Below the pieces are notes generated by a model that was not told the DNA's origin, ran no database searches, and was given only the letters and a program-made list of their open reading frames with translations. Source: Ceratothoa steindachneri (taxonomy: Eukaryota > Arthropoda > Malacostraca > Isopoda > Cymothoidae). Taken from it: a stretch of 64,000 bases of DNA. Shown here piece after piece: positions 34,470-45,793 of this stretch. Location: the NCBI GenBank assembly GCA_963969495.1, contig OZ018320.1:76368169-76432168 (forward strand), written 5' to 3'. A program made the translations under genes and the position numbers. The first letter of the stretch is position 1. Each line of letters opens with the position of its first letter.

Positions 34470-34711
34470 CTTAATCCGCTAGAAAAATCTCCTGGAGTTC
34501 CACAACCCTCTTCAGGAGCGCCACCCATACGAATGGGCAAGATGGGGGAAGAACTAAGGAAACATTCTCGTTTTCTGTTAAAGTAAACGCTATCTCATAC
34601 AAAAGGCTTTTTGAAATTTCTCTTTTCGAGAAATGAATGGTTACTCGGTCGTATAGGTAGCGCTCCTGAAGAGGGTTGTGGAACTTCAGGAGACTTTTCT
34701 AGCAGATTAAG
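34470..34711. mobile_element. MITE with 62-bp terminal inverted repeats
   Basis: The left arm 34470-34532 (CTTAATCCGCTAGAAAAATC ... CCCATACGA) and the right arm 34649-34711 are inverted copies with about five mismatches. Shared cores include GTTCCACAACCCTCTTCAGG. About 115 bp lies between the arms, with no coding capacity. Total length is about 242 bp. The flanks are AATTC on the left and GAATT on the right. This is a typical non-autonomous DNA transposon; no autonomous partner with the same ends was seen in the window. Confidence 0.82.
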
Positions 34712-34769
34712 AATTTTTTATTATTCCCTTACCTACTTACCTAACTGCATTGACTTGAACATTATTGTT

Positions 34770-34771
<2 letters not shown>

Positions 34772-34820
<49 letters not shown>

Positions 34821-34832
34821 TATATATTTATA
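34772..34832. repeat. (TA)n tract
   Basis: About 60 bp of TA with a small interruption near 34816. Confidence 0.95.
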
Positions 34833-35044
34833 TTTTTTTTCATTATAGCATGTTATATTAAAAGCGACCGCTAGTTTCGAATAAATAATTTTTTTTTCAA
34901 TCTTCTCGATTTGTTTTATATTCGCCTTTTTTTCATTGTTTAACCTGTGGATAAGCGTCCCGAAGTTCATCGGGGACTGATGTTTGTTATTTTGCCAAAG
35001 GTAGAAGTAAATTAATGTAATTTAGCACTTTCTTTAATTTACCT

Positions 35045-35077
35045 GACGCGTTTCGATACATCGAGTATCATCTTCAG
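35045..35077 (-). ncRNA. Hammerhead-like ribozyme candidate behind a PLE
   Basis: On the minus strand: CTGAAGA (35077-35071), T, a 5-bp stem GATAC/GTATC with loop TCGAT, GAAA (35054-35051), then CGCGTC ending in a GTC triplet (35047-35045). Bases before CTGAAGA and after GTC can form a partial stem I (A-T, G-C, mismatch, T-A, A-T). This is the most complete of the motifs: core, stem II, GAAA, a very short stem III and GUC. The unpaired T before stem II is non-standard. It lies about 190 bp behind the PLE GIY-YIG frame on the same strand. Confidence 0.5.
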
Positions 35078-35269
35078 AGTTACAATGGGAAATTAATACG
35101 CGGTATTCAGTTTATATATGCTACAAAATGAATTAACAAAAATTACGAACGAAGCTATATACGTATAGGCAGGTTGGATCCAGGTGATAAAAGGTCGGAG
35201 TAGTAGGGAGTCAGAGAGGTGGAGGGAGGGGGTTGGGTAATTAAGCTGCTTGCCAGAGAGGATTAGTGG

Positions 35270-35971
35270 CTAGGGGCAGCTCTGAGTACACCTATCCCTC
35301 TGTTTGCTTTTTTGATTCGGTTGCTTCTCTTGGATAAATATAGCTTCAAGGAAGAGCAGTTGGCGCCTGTTGGTAGCATAGTCTAAATTTTGGTGTTTTC
35401 TTTTATCATTTTTGGGTTGAGGCGTGTCCCCTGTACTTCCTGTGTGTCTTTTAGGTCCACCGTTGTTCAGATGGTATGGCATTCTTCTTGAGAGAGTGGT
35501 TTCGGTCATGCCTATATACGAGTTAGGTAGGAGCTCACTGTCTCCTAGTTTACATGTGTACTCGTATATCAGATGTATCCTTTGTTTCGGTTGTAGCAGG
35601 GGTTTGGGGTTATTTTTCATGAAGAGGGTTGAAGTACGTCTATTTTGATAGTAGATAATTTCTGTGATCTTTTTCTTGGCGTTTATGGGTTTTATTCATC
35701 GGTCTATAATGTCCTTGATGGCTCTTTCATCTGCTTGGTGTTCTGTGCTCATAGTATTCTTGTAGAACAGTTTTATAATATCCTCATTATCCGTATTCCT
35801 GTTCTTCTGGGGTTCTGAGAGGTACCATCTGTCCATTTTAATTCTTATGGCTGTTTGTATTACTTTATTGGAGAATCCGTTATTTACGAGTACCTGAGTG
35901 GCTCTCTCGTGTTCGTTGTGTGTGTCCTTCCATGTGGTGCAGTGGGTAAAAGCACCGTTGATGTATGACAA
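35270..35971 (-). mobile_element. PLE, RT C-terminal part and GIY-YIG (minus strand)
   Basis: The frame 35971-35696 (GAFTHCTTWKDTHNEHERA, then VLVNNGFSNKVIQ) matches the linker after the RT of PLEs and aligns in pattern with CSTWTTVDEEFRRSKQILIN of the PLE at 8521-9742. After a break, 35620-35270 gives PKQRIHLIYEYTCKLGD and SYIGMTETTLSRRMPYHLNN, the GIY-YIG nuclease with its catalytic Tyr and Arg, and LLFLEAIFIQEKQPNQ with the conserved Glu. It belongs to the same lineage as 8521-9742. The RT catalytic half is missing. Confidence 0.85.
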
Positions 35972-36184
35972 TATGACAAGGTAACTTGAAGAAACAATAA
36001 AATAACCTATTATTTCAAATTATAAACAGAAACAAAAAAACGAAAGCAATTGTGAACAAATTAAACAGAGGAACTAACCTTTATCGTAGGAGTTGTGAAA
36101 TCAACTAATTAAAGATAGAAAAACTACTAACGAGAATTGTTCGGTTGGTCGGTTGGCTAGTTAATCTATTGAAGTGTTGGTTGG

Positions 36185-36418
36185 TTATATAGTGAATAGT
36201 TTAATTGAGGAGGAGTCATTATTTAGGTTTGGATTTATTTTATTGATGTACAGTGACTCTAAGATTTTCAAATCGAGAGAAGTTAAGGCTGAAGATAAGA
36301 TGGTAAATGAATCAGAATTCAGAGGATGATGGTGATACTCAGAGTGTTGCCTGATGGAAGAGGCTTTAGGTTTAGAAATGGGAACACCAGTGTGTATGTG
36401 TGTTAGGGCTGTAGTCAC
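36185..36418 (-). pseudogene. PLE C-terminal tail of another lineage (minus strand)
   Basis: The minus-strand frame ends with SDSFTILSSALTSLDLKILE then SLYINKINPNLNNDSSS and a stop. This is the usual end of the GIY-YIG domain in PLEs and resembles the tail at 7439-7768. The GIY-YIG core itself is not visible. It lies just upstream, in minus-strand sense, of the separate PLE at 35270-35971. Confidence 0.6.
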
Positions 36419-37857
36419 CCAACAAATAAATAATTAGGTTTATACATGTATAATTAGAATTGTACACTTTGAACTCAATGTTTGTCCCTGTATATGTGAC
36501 TATAAAAATATAATCTTATTTCTTATATACAAAAATTGCTTGCTCAGTTACTTGAGATAAAATATTTTTGCCTCCAAAAAGGAAAGCCAAATATATATTT
36601 TGCGGACATTATTTTAGACAAAGAACCTAAGCTACTTTTAAGATGAAAAAATATTAAAGTATTTTATGAGTCACCTGAAATATACTCCGATTGAAGAAAA
36701 TGAAAATGATCAGCATTTTCTATAGTTGAGGCCTCGAGTTAATAAAATAAAATAACAGAAAGAAAAATAAAACCTTAATCCAATTCCTTTTTGCAAAAAT
36801 TCAAAATTATACGTCATTGGCACATAACCATGGAAAGAGAGAATTAATCCATTTTGATAACTGTAATTAATATCACTCCACGTGGAGTGCGTGTTTTTTC
36901 ATTCATATAAAAGAAGTTTGTGAGAGCGATGATAAAGCCTAACACTACCCCATGTGTATTAAACCCAGTCCGACCCTTACATCAAGATCTCACTTCAGTC
37001 TAACCTGACCACTTCAGAAGACCACATCAAAGAAGTCTCCACTCGCAATTAGAAGATTTTAGTGAGCCCAGGACCTTTTACACTTCCGATCTTACTCCGT
37101 CCTGCCTTCACCCCGTTGCAGTTTCTCTCCGCATTGGTCTCTTCCTCACCGCAGTTGCCTGCCTTTAGCACCTATTTGGCAGGAACTAAGTTTCTCACCG
37201 CTTCCGAAGGTTAGTTCTGAGCTCTCCTTCTCTGTAATTTCCCTTGATACGTTTTGCGACATGGCCCTCACAAACGGCGCCAGGACCCACTCTTCTTCAT
37301 CTAGGCAGTAAAGCTTCCTGATCCAACTATCGGGCTTGATTACAACGTGCAGCCACCCTTTTGAAGCTCGCCAATTATTAAAACTCAGACTCTTCAAACA
37401 CTCTACGCCCTGAACCCCTCACTTAGTTAGAAGTTCGTCTCTGAGATCCTTCAAAATCACCTTCAATTTTCCTCAAGATTGGCTCAAGATTCCTCTGCTC
37501 CCGTCTGAATTTCTCCGCGAATACAACAAAAAAACAACCAACATCGTCTCTTTAGAATAAAGAAGTAACTTATACAATATTTTAGTTTAGCAAACAAAGA
37601 AATCTCGCAGATTATACACTAGTGATACACTAGGAATTAATTAGGCAATTGGTTAGTGAAATTGATCTATCCCATTTTTATATGTATTCCATAAAATGTA
37701 CGGTAAACTCCCATTAATTATAATCAACGTTTGAAATATTTTTATAGTTCAAATTTATATTATTCTATGCTTTTTACTTGATAAACTTTAGTTCTTGTAT
37801 TTTTAACTTGGTTATTTAGGTGTGGTCCATTCCAAGCATATTTCTTTACTATAATCT
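36419..37857. other. Unassigned; possible LTR/leader of a retroelement
   Basis: AT-rich, then a C/T-rich stretch. A TATA-like ATATAAAAG lies near 36905 and an AATAAA near 37555, and a gag-like frame begins at 37858. This would fit an LTR plus leader, but I found no paired LTR, primer binding site or target duplication. Confidence 0.25.
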
Positions 37858-39223
37858 ATGAATGGTAGAGAAAATAATTTATCAGGTTTTCCGCTTCTCT
37901 TAACTCCCCCCTGCATTTTCCGAACAATGGCTCAGTCAATACTAACACAATGTCTACCACTGCTACCAGTACCCGCACTTCTAATTTTGCTAGCAACGAT
38001 ACGTCCCTTGGTATTAAGCACTTCTGGCCAATTCATACCTAATACACTTCAGGCTCCAACTTATATATATCTTAGTCGACTCATGGCTCTTCCCAATAAC
38101 GTCCTCCCATTTAAAGGAACCATTAATAGTAAATTCACTGAATCACAATTACAACCCTGTATCGAACCCCTTGGACAACATTATTTTACCAAAAATATCA
38201 TACACGATATGAAAATAAATGACGCTCGTAGATTTATAGACCCTAAAGAAGCAAATGTCCTGGATACATTTTATTTATTCACTATAAATAGCAAAGCCTA
38301 GTTAGTACCTGGGCAGAATTTAATGCCCATTGGTCAGAAAGGTATAAAGATGCCACACAACCAGGCACTCACAATGATGTCTGCTTTCTTCAAAACTAGT
38401 TAGAAAAAAATGAAGATTTAAATGATTTTTTAAATCACCCCTATAAGTTGTTAAGGGAAGCCCACAAGGCTGTTCACATCAAATTTAGATTGCATTCACT
38501 CCCCAGCAATATCATTTCCTAATTGCTACCTTTGTCTATCAACATTTGCCTGTAACTCAATATAATAAGTTTCAAGAACTTTTAGACATTACCGAAAGCA
38601 TGAATGGGGCATTAAATAAAGTAAAATCCCAGTATTCTGACCTGACACCTCCAAAGAAAGTCAAGGATATACAAATAAATCTCATCCAACACTAGTGAGC
38701 ACGAACATGCACAACTCCTATTCCTTCATACAGACCCATTATAAATACTCCAGCAAACATTCCACCTACTCTAACCTATTATCATACAAACGTATTCCTA
38801 CCATTATCACCGGGCAATTAATCAATAAAAGCTTCAAACCCCATCATTCGTTGCTTTAACTATGATAGCCATACTCTTCCGCAGTATCGGGACCCAACCT
38901 ATTGTTCATGGCATCATAAGCACGGCCATCATCAAGGAGACAGTCCGCGTTGTAAGGATAGAAAAATCCCTGCTTATAAAGCCTATTTAGAAAATAAATA
39001 CTCTCGTGAGGCTCCAAGCACAAACCATAACCCTTCTAGTACACTCAGACACCCCGGAATTCCCCCATGTAATACCCATGGACACACTGACCGATGCGTA
39101 GGATACATAGATACCAATGTTGCACAATCTCCTTCAATATACACTAATAATAACGTTGAGAAACCTGAGGACATAAGAGAACATTATCCCAATGGACATC
39201 ACTACAATGAACCAGTCATTTAA
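37858..39223 (+). pseudogene. Gag-like remnant with a zinc-binding motif
   Basis: The first frame (37858-38301) holds LPFKGTINSKFTESQLQ and FIDPKEANVLDTFYLF. Another frame from about 38315 gives TWAEFNAHWSERYKDAT then HPYKLLREAHKAVH. A third from about 38845 reads CFNYDSHTLPQYRDPTYCSW, HHKHGHHQGDSPRC and a His/Cys-rich tail to the stop at 39221. The C-x2-H-x3-G-H...C pattern is like the zinc motif of Ty3- or BEL-type gag proteins. Frameshifts and stops make it a pseudogene. The family is not resolved. Confidence 0.5.
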
Positions 39224-40398
39224 AATACTGAGGGAACAAGCACGTGATGGGAGAAATAACGTCGCTTTTAAGCATTGCTTCCACGTGATGGGCCTCGTGT
39301 AGCTTACAAACAATTTCGAAGCTCAAAAGCGTAAGAAGGTATAAGAGCGGGTTCATGGAATGTAGCCCTTATCAAGGCGAGTATTTAAACAAGACGAGAA
39401 GTATCCCCCCCACATCTCTTTCCAGCCGCGCTGGGAGCGGCTAAGACAATCGCCACCCGGGCCGCGTTCGCCATGACTCAAACGATGGGAGATAGTCCCC
39501 CTCCATTTCTATGGGGTAAGCTCCCTCACTTCTGGTGTCCATATCTACCCGCATGAGGAGAAATGAATAGATTGGTACGAGAGAAGCTCACAAGTACAGA
39601 CGATCTTACTCCTCCTCGATTCGGGTTGTCATACTCATAAGGCAAGGAAACGTTGTGGGACAAAACCAAGCATCCCTTCTTGGATAAAACAAATATCCAC
39701 CCCCTAGAGTTAGTTAAGAACTCTTCTCCCCTTAAGAATACCTCTCCGACTCCACTAATCGACGCCATCTCCAAACAAGAATTAAGTCTTATCTCAAAAG
39801 GCTTCAGTGAAGATTCATCTCAACGTAATACCCACTTGATTACGCATATCCAACCAAACAAACCGTTGACGTCTCGGAGAAACTCACCCTCCGTTTTCTT
39901 TAAAGTAATTTACACCTGAAGAATTCCCAACCTCCCTTCTCGAATGTTCTGCTCTCCCCCACCCCCACCCCCGTCATCTCTAACGAATATTTCACTAGAA
40001 GCAAGTTGACCTTGGTCCCCGCCGAAGTGACCCAACCATCATCTCACCGCTTCGCCGGAAACGACCATCGTCTTCCCCAATCCCTCCATTTGTGTACAAG
40101 GTATCGTAACGAATATTTTAGCTTCTCCAAATTTATAATTGCCGTCTACCGTTCCCCATTATCATTTTTGTAACTATTTGTCTTATATGTCTGTGTATTA
40201 TTGTATCATATTAACTTTAATTATTAATATTTATTAAAGTCTATTTTTGCCGACTCCTTTACTTTCCAGCCCTCGAGCTCATCATAGCCGTATAACGATA
40301 GCCTGTAACTAAGTAAGATTTGGAACTCTCAGCCAATACCAAGTTTTAAGGGAGCATCATGGCCTTATCCCCGTAGGGATGAGGGACCCCTCTTTTTA
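39224..40398. other. Unassigned, C-rich then AT-rich
   Basis: No coding motifs. The region has a short direct repeat (CACGTGATGGG at about 39241 and 39281) and an AT-rich end, reminiscent of an LTR or another insertion between gag-like and RT-like sequence, but no boundary could be fixed. Confidence 0.3.
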
Positions 40399-41509
40399 TT
40401 GTTTATGCAAAAGTACAAAAGTATAAAAGTACAAAAATATGGAAAGTTATACCAAGTCCAAAATTTCAAATTTTTACAAGATATAAATAATGGAGACATA
40501 TTTATGCATGTCATAAATGCCATACATAGATATAATCAAAACAAATATGTGCCTCTTTTTCTGAGAGGCCTAACAAAGGCAGGAGAAGGGGAGGTGGTGG
40601 GAGTCGGTCTGGAGATGTTGCTACCACGAAGTTTAAACGACCATGGCGTCCTCCTGGTGGAGGCGCCTCTTATATAGCCCATGAGAGGCAGCCTCCCAAT
40701 CAAGAAGATCACGGCAACGAGGAGCAACAAGGAAACGAAAATGACAGGCGTAACCAGGACTGGGTATCCCCAGGTATGGACCCCCTGGAACCTAGCCCCC
40801 CACGATCTTTTGATGAAAACGCTAGATTAGACGTGGAACCGCCAGGCAACATTCTTTCATTGCCTCCGGCGAACCATATTATTAAAGCTGCTCAAGGTAG
40901 CGGCGTTAAAGTCTTTATCAATCGACATTATAAGAGCTGGGCAAACTCTTCTCTCCAGGCGTGGCTCCTCTTCTCCAACAGCTACTGGACAATGGCATCA
41001 TAGAATAAAGCAGACAAGTCACAAGATGCCACCACGTTTTCGTGGTTCAAAAACCCAATGGCTCCGTGAGAATTGTGTATGATATGCATAGATTGGATGA
41101 GTATTATACTCCTCCTTCATTCAGACTCCCCTCAGTGCAAAAGGTGCTTAAGAAGACAGGCCCCAACGACGTGGCGGTCAAACTTGACCTAAAAGATGGA
41201 TTCTACCACATCCCCTTAACAGAAAAATGCAGGCATTGGTTCGGCATAAGATGTGAAGGCAGAACGTATAGATTCAAACGTTTACCCATGGGCTTCTCAG
41301 GTGGGCCTTTTATTATGCAATCTACCATAGGACCCGGCATCCAGGCATTGGTAAAGGCACGGGGATGCCAAAGTTTTACATACCTAGATGATGTATTAAT
41401 CATCGGTCCACAAAGAAAAGTACGCCTCTGCATACGGGACCTCCTCAATAGTACTCTTATGTTCTTATCTATTGGACTAGCCCTCCCTTACGAGGATCTG
41501 ACCTTGTAA
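40399..41509 (+). pseudogene. Retroelement RT (LTR or DIRS type), frameshifted
   Basis: A basic, Gly/Pro/Arg-rich region (about 40560-40780) leads into an RT. LSPGVAPLLQQLLDNGII near 40950 matches the usual approach to the fingers. The frame 41042-41509 is then clean: VVQKPNGSVRIVYDMHRL, VAVKLDLKDGFYHIPL (first Asp), YRFKRLPMGFSGGPFIMQ and SFTYLDDVLIIG (catalytic box). The frame ends early, so the thumb and RNase H are gone. 'LPMGFSGGPF' differs from the Ty3 'MPFGL.NAP.TF' box; the absence of a protease upstream would suit a DIRS-like element, but this is unresolved. Confidence 0.7.
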
Positions 41510-41639
41510 CCGGCCCTCGGCCTACCCAAACCTATTAAAAGGAAACCCCCGCGCACTCTAAAATCAAATATAATAGATGTATGTATGATATATAGAGCTA
41601 TACCCGTTTTTTAGGAGAGATCTCGAACCCTTTGGATCA

Positions 41640-41800
41640 CGACCCTTATTATATCAAGTTTTCAACTAGAATTAGATAAATTACCTGTCAGAATAATAGG
41701 TGAAAGAGATCCTCATTTACATTTAATTATTTGGAATTTTAGGTTTTGAAGTAATTTTAGATACAGGTGCGCAGATACAGGTCCATTTTTTCTTTCATTC
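41640..41800 (+). pseudogene. Retropepsin-like fragment
   Basis: One frame reads LDKLPVRIIGERDPHLHLII and, after a one-base shift, GFEVILDTGAQIQVH near 41745-41785. DTGA is the catalytic motif of retroviral-type aspartic proteases, preceded as usual by a hydrophobic strand. It is very short and lies downstream of an RT, so it belongs to a different or rearranged element. Confidence 0.45.
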
Positions 41801-42099
41801 TATCTTTATACTTGTACTAGTACATTATACAAGAATCCTTGTATAGAACTGTGCGCTTCACAGTTCCAGCGACGTGGTGTTTAGCTGTTATGCGGATGCT
41901 CACATGTCTGAGATAGGAAGCTGCACGCTAGGGAGAGAGAGTATTCTGGCTCACGCAGTGCCGATCCTTGTGTGCTGGTGGAAGGTAGTGTTTCTTTTTG
42001 ACTCCGCGTGTGTTGTGCTTAAAAACGTGTTTATATTCTTGAATGTGATAAAGTGTAGAATTTAATTCATATTGTTTTTTTGTTTCTTTTATTTTAGTG

Positions 42100-42345
42100 A
42101 AATTAAGAAACTAATAAAAATCGTCTTGACAATTTCCATGACTACATCAGAAACAGAACGCTGATTTTCAACACTAAAAAGAATAAAAAAATTTCTAAGG
42201 AGGACTATGAATTGTGAAAGACTAAATGCACTTGCAGTGCTTTCAATGGAGCAAAAATTCCTCCGGAGTCATTTAAAGATCAAGAAGAACATAATTAATA
42301 TTTTCGCGCAAATTAAAACAAAGAGAATGGATTTCGTTTTTATAT
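42100..42345 (+). pseudogene. hAT transposase C-terminal dimerisation domain
   Basis: The frame reads MTTSETER, a stop where a Ser/Cys codon is usual, FSTLKRIKKFLRRTMNCERL, NALAVLSMEQKFLRS and ends near IKTKRMDF. The 'S.ER.FS.LK.IK...R..M...RL..L..L' pattern is the hAT family dimerisation domain. Nothing of the N-terminal BED finger or of the catalytic part is visible. A pyrimidine-rich TTTTATTTTAG just upstream could be an old splice acceptor. TIRs were not found. Confidence 0.72.
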
Positions 42346-43679
42346 AAATGGATCAAGCTTGAACTGTAGCAATTTAGACTACTAGTTAGTAAAAAAAAAT
42401 GTCTGATTTGGATCTGTTTAAGATTTTATCAAGTTTATCTATAAATTTTCTTTTTATATGTTTGTTAAAGAACAATCTCTGACCCCCGCCACTTTATCGG
42501 ATACCACGTGCGATGGTATTCCGCCATAGACAACGTCACTAGCTGTTCGAACATTCACGAATTTTCGATTCCTGAGCAGATTGGGGAAATTTTCCCCAAT
42601 CCTACGAACTCGTCCCGAGCCCCCCCCCCCCCCCCCCCGGTGACGAGGCGAGAAAGAGCCGCTGTTTATCGCACCTTGCTGCTAAATGATGAATCGACTC
42701 CACCTCCGGATTACGATATCTGGAGATTGTGACTCCTTTCTCCAAACTCCCCCTTCCCCCTCAGAATTGGGCATACAATTATTCCGGTTTCACTGTAGTT
42801 CGTGGAGTCCAGCACGCACGTCAAGGCCGTCCCCATCGTCAATTCCCGCGAGCGTTATCCGACAAGCAAGACTTTCTCCGCCGTGATGATACCCCAGTCA
42901 ATTGGTAGCTTCTCTGATCGGAAAACTTTTGAATTTGCGCAACAGTCTCCCTTCGTTTAATCGAACCGAAGAAAATCCCCAGTGGAATTACACATTTCCC
43001 GTCGAACGTCATCTTTGAAGATTGGCTATCTTCATCGGAAGGTTGGTTCGGATCTCGTCTCACCTGCCTCATTCGGATCGTGCCCCACTTGCCTCATCAC
43101 AATAAGGACCTTCCTCGAAGTCAGCTACCCGTAAGACTGAAACCCCCTCCATTATTAGTATTGTCAAGTTTTCCCTTTTGATCTGAACCTAGTTACATTA
43201 ATCAATTAATTCCATTTGAGGATCCCCTCCTCATAATAATTATCAAGAGACTATCTCAATTTAAATGATTCTCTTTTGTCTATTATTATTATTCTTATTT
43301 TGATCTGTGTAAATAAAATTATATTTTTGTTGTTTCATCTTCAACTAACCTTGAACGATACTCTCGACCTATTCAAGTAAATCTCGCCAACAATTTATGC
43401 ACTCTGTTTGATTATTAAGGATTTGGAACCCAACGCCTCAAGTTTGACATCTGAGTCGGTCGTTAATCCCTGCGAATAGTCCTTCAATGGCTCGCGTTGC
43501 AGTAGGTGATTAAGTCCCTCCCCCCCATCCCCCCTACACATAATATAGGATTAGTGTATGTTATAGAGTGGTTGTACCACGACAATGTTTATTTCCTTTT
43601 ACACAATATTAATAAAATGATAAAACATTCTGATGCAGGACCCCCACTAACATTAGATAGGAGCCGCTATTGGGTGGGA
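42346..43679. other. Unassigned; LTR-like composition, poly-C run
   Basis: C-rich sequence with a run of about 19 C at 42620-42638, then AT-rich sequence with an AATAAA near 43313. The order recalls a solo LTR, but no ends or target duplication were identified. A frame just after 42640 (TRRERAAVYRTLLLNDES) has no recognisable function. Confidence 0.25.
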
Positions 43680-43990
43680 GGGATCCCACCATCCGTCCTA
43701 CGCTTTTGTCTTTGGTCCCATGAAGGAAGCTTCAAATTCTTGGGCTGAAAACATTCTTATGCGAAAACCGGGCATCCTCCTAACCCCCGAGCGTGTCATC
43801 TTCCTCTTGCTGTTTTGCCTATTTTGTTGGGTTTTGTTTGTTTTTTTTTGCTTGTTTCTTTCCCTTTGTTTTTGTTATTTGTTTTTTGCGTTGTTTTTAT
43901 TTTTTTTTATCTAGCCTAGTATTAGGCTATAGCGTGATTATGACGTCTTTTTCTCTAGTAGGGAGTCGCCCAGATAAGCTCCTAAATTAA
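43680..43990 (+). mobile_element. 3' end of a second I-type LINE copy
   Basis: A T-rich 3' UTR is followed by an AGCCTA/TAGGCT hairpin (43913-43928), GAGTCGCCCAGATAAGC and an interrupted A-tail (to about 43998). These match in order the 3' end of the full LINE at 28870-28961, with several substitutions. The coding part, if present (SHEGSFKFLG near 43720), is only a few codons, so this copy is strongly 5'-truncated and older. Confidence 0.65.
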
Positions 43991-44855
43991 AAAAAACAAA
44001 CTCCAAAAACCAACGATGGCATCTTCACCAGAAAGAAAAAATTTGTATAGAAAGTGATGAAGATGGAGTAAATGGAAATAGGGAGAAGATATACAGCTGT
44101 AGATCTATCTACAGACATTGGGGCAGGGAGAAACCCTATCAGGGAGGGAAGGGGACAGCTATGCGGATACGCAATCCTCCAGATGTTACCTGCAGCAAGA
44201 TTCCCTATGTTATACTTGACTTTCCCCTTGGGTGGGGTTGTATTATGAGAAAAGGGGGGGGGGTGAGAAATTGAAGGTAAATGGGTGGGGAAGGGGGAGG
44301 GCATGACCAACCCCATCACCTACCTCGATACGGGATGAATGGACGAAAGCTGGTCGGCGTCTAACCTACGATATTAAGCCGCCGCCCATGAAAATTGAGG
44401 AAGGTCGGAGCTTGGAAAGAAAGGATAGGGGGAATTGAGGAAATGAAGAATAAAACCTAGATAGTTTCAATCTAGTTCCAGAATGCCGTTGGGCACGTAG
44501 GGCATGGCACTCCTCGGTTACCGAATGCAAGCGGTTTGGGCACGTTGCTTCTCTTACCCAATCCTATTCCCCGCAAACCCAACGTCGACCATCGGGGTTG
44601 GCATGGGGATTCGCTCTCCCCGGTCTGTTTGCCTACCTCTAGTGGGTAGGATTCGTCCGCTACCGCCGTCCACTAAACCCCGGGGGGATCATTGCGCCCT
44701 TCTTCCTCGCCATTTAGACATCCTTATCTCTCAAAGCCAACCCCCTTGGGGGCCACAATTTGGTACCTGACTGCGTTCAAGAGCAGACGCCCGTGAAGGT
44801 CACCTCTGTGTGATTTGTTTCACGAAAAATTCTACTCTCCTTTATGCGACACCTC
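43991..44855. other. Unassigned, partly GC-rich
   Basis: A G-rich stretch (44250-44300) and a GC-rich block (44480-44770) resemble LINE 5' UTR sequence in composition. No motif could be assigned. Confidence 0.25.
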
Positions 44856-44856
44856 G

Positions 44857-44919
<63 letters not shown>

Positions 44920-44932
44920 TTCTCTCTCTCTC
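44856..44932 (+). repeat. (TC)n microsatellite
   Basis: About 77 bp of TC with two short interruptions. Confidence 0.97.
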
Positions 44933-45793
44933 GACGCCCCCTTATCGTGGGAAGAAAGCTTACGTGTACCTTAGATTAGTCGATCTATGTCGTCAGGGGT
45001 TACCTTTATGGTACCCCTGGTAGGGTTACCCTTGTCGAATTTGTTGGGATTGAGGTTCCAGCTAAAGTGCGTCCATCTTCTACTCTTCTAACCTGTATTC
45101 TGTTCCTGTTTTCTCTATCTTTTCCACTGATCTATAAACAAAAAAAACTCCTACGATCCTTTCAGCTTTATCCTTCATCTATCTAAATTTAAGGACCTGA
45201 CAGCTACCTCATGCGTCAGAAGACAGGCTTTGGAACCTCTAAAAATAACGCCAATAGGCGCTCACTCGTTGCGAGAGACTAGGACTAGAGGGGTCCTAGG
45301 CGATGGGGCGCGAAGAATGGGATGAGGGCAAGTGCCCCGTTAACCCCTTTTCTGGCGTGTAATTACTGACCATTCCCAGTGACCGTTAGCAATTGTCTGA
45401 GGTGATGGGCCTTGTTTAGAGGTTGGTTGCCAGGCCAACCCAAGGCCTTGGGTCGAGTCTCAGGTGTGGCGGGATATCCATGAACGCTACGCTGAGACCT
45501 TGGCCGCCCTGAAGGGAACTAGTAGGAGTTTAGTACGGGGCATGTTCCGCTGTTCACCTGGTCCAAATCGATACCTCCTTTCGGAGGCTGTCAGTAAGGC
45601 TTGGCTGTGAGCCACAGTACGCCGAGCTTGAACGACTCGGTCGGACGAACAGCACTAAAAGGAGGGTGCCTTCTGAAAGATGTGAAACGTCTCCGATGGA
45701 TCGGTGGGAGCAACTTACGCGGGGCGAACTCACCAACCACCCTTCTTTTTTATTGAGTGGTCGCAAAGTATTCAGAGGTATAAAGTGTTCAAC
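44933..45793 (+). other. Probable 5' UTR of the CR1-like LINE plus flank
   Basis: No coding signal. The portion from about 45300 onward leads without a break into the LINE ORF1 start at 45794 and is probably its 5' UTR. Confidence 0.35.

Noticed and set aside
42346..43679. Solo LTR between the hAT remnant and the LINE 3' end
   Set aside because: The composition is suggestive, but no TG/CA ends or target duplication could be located.
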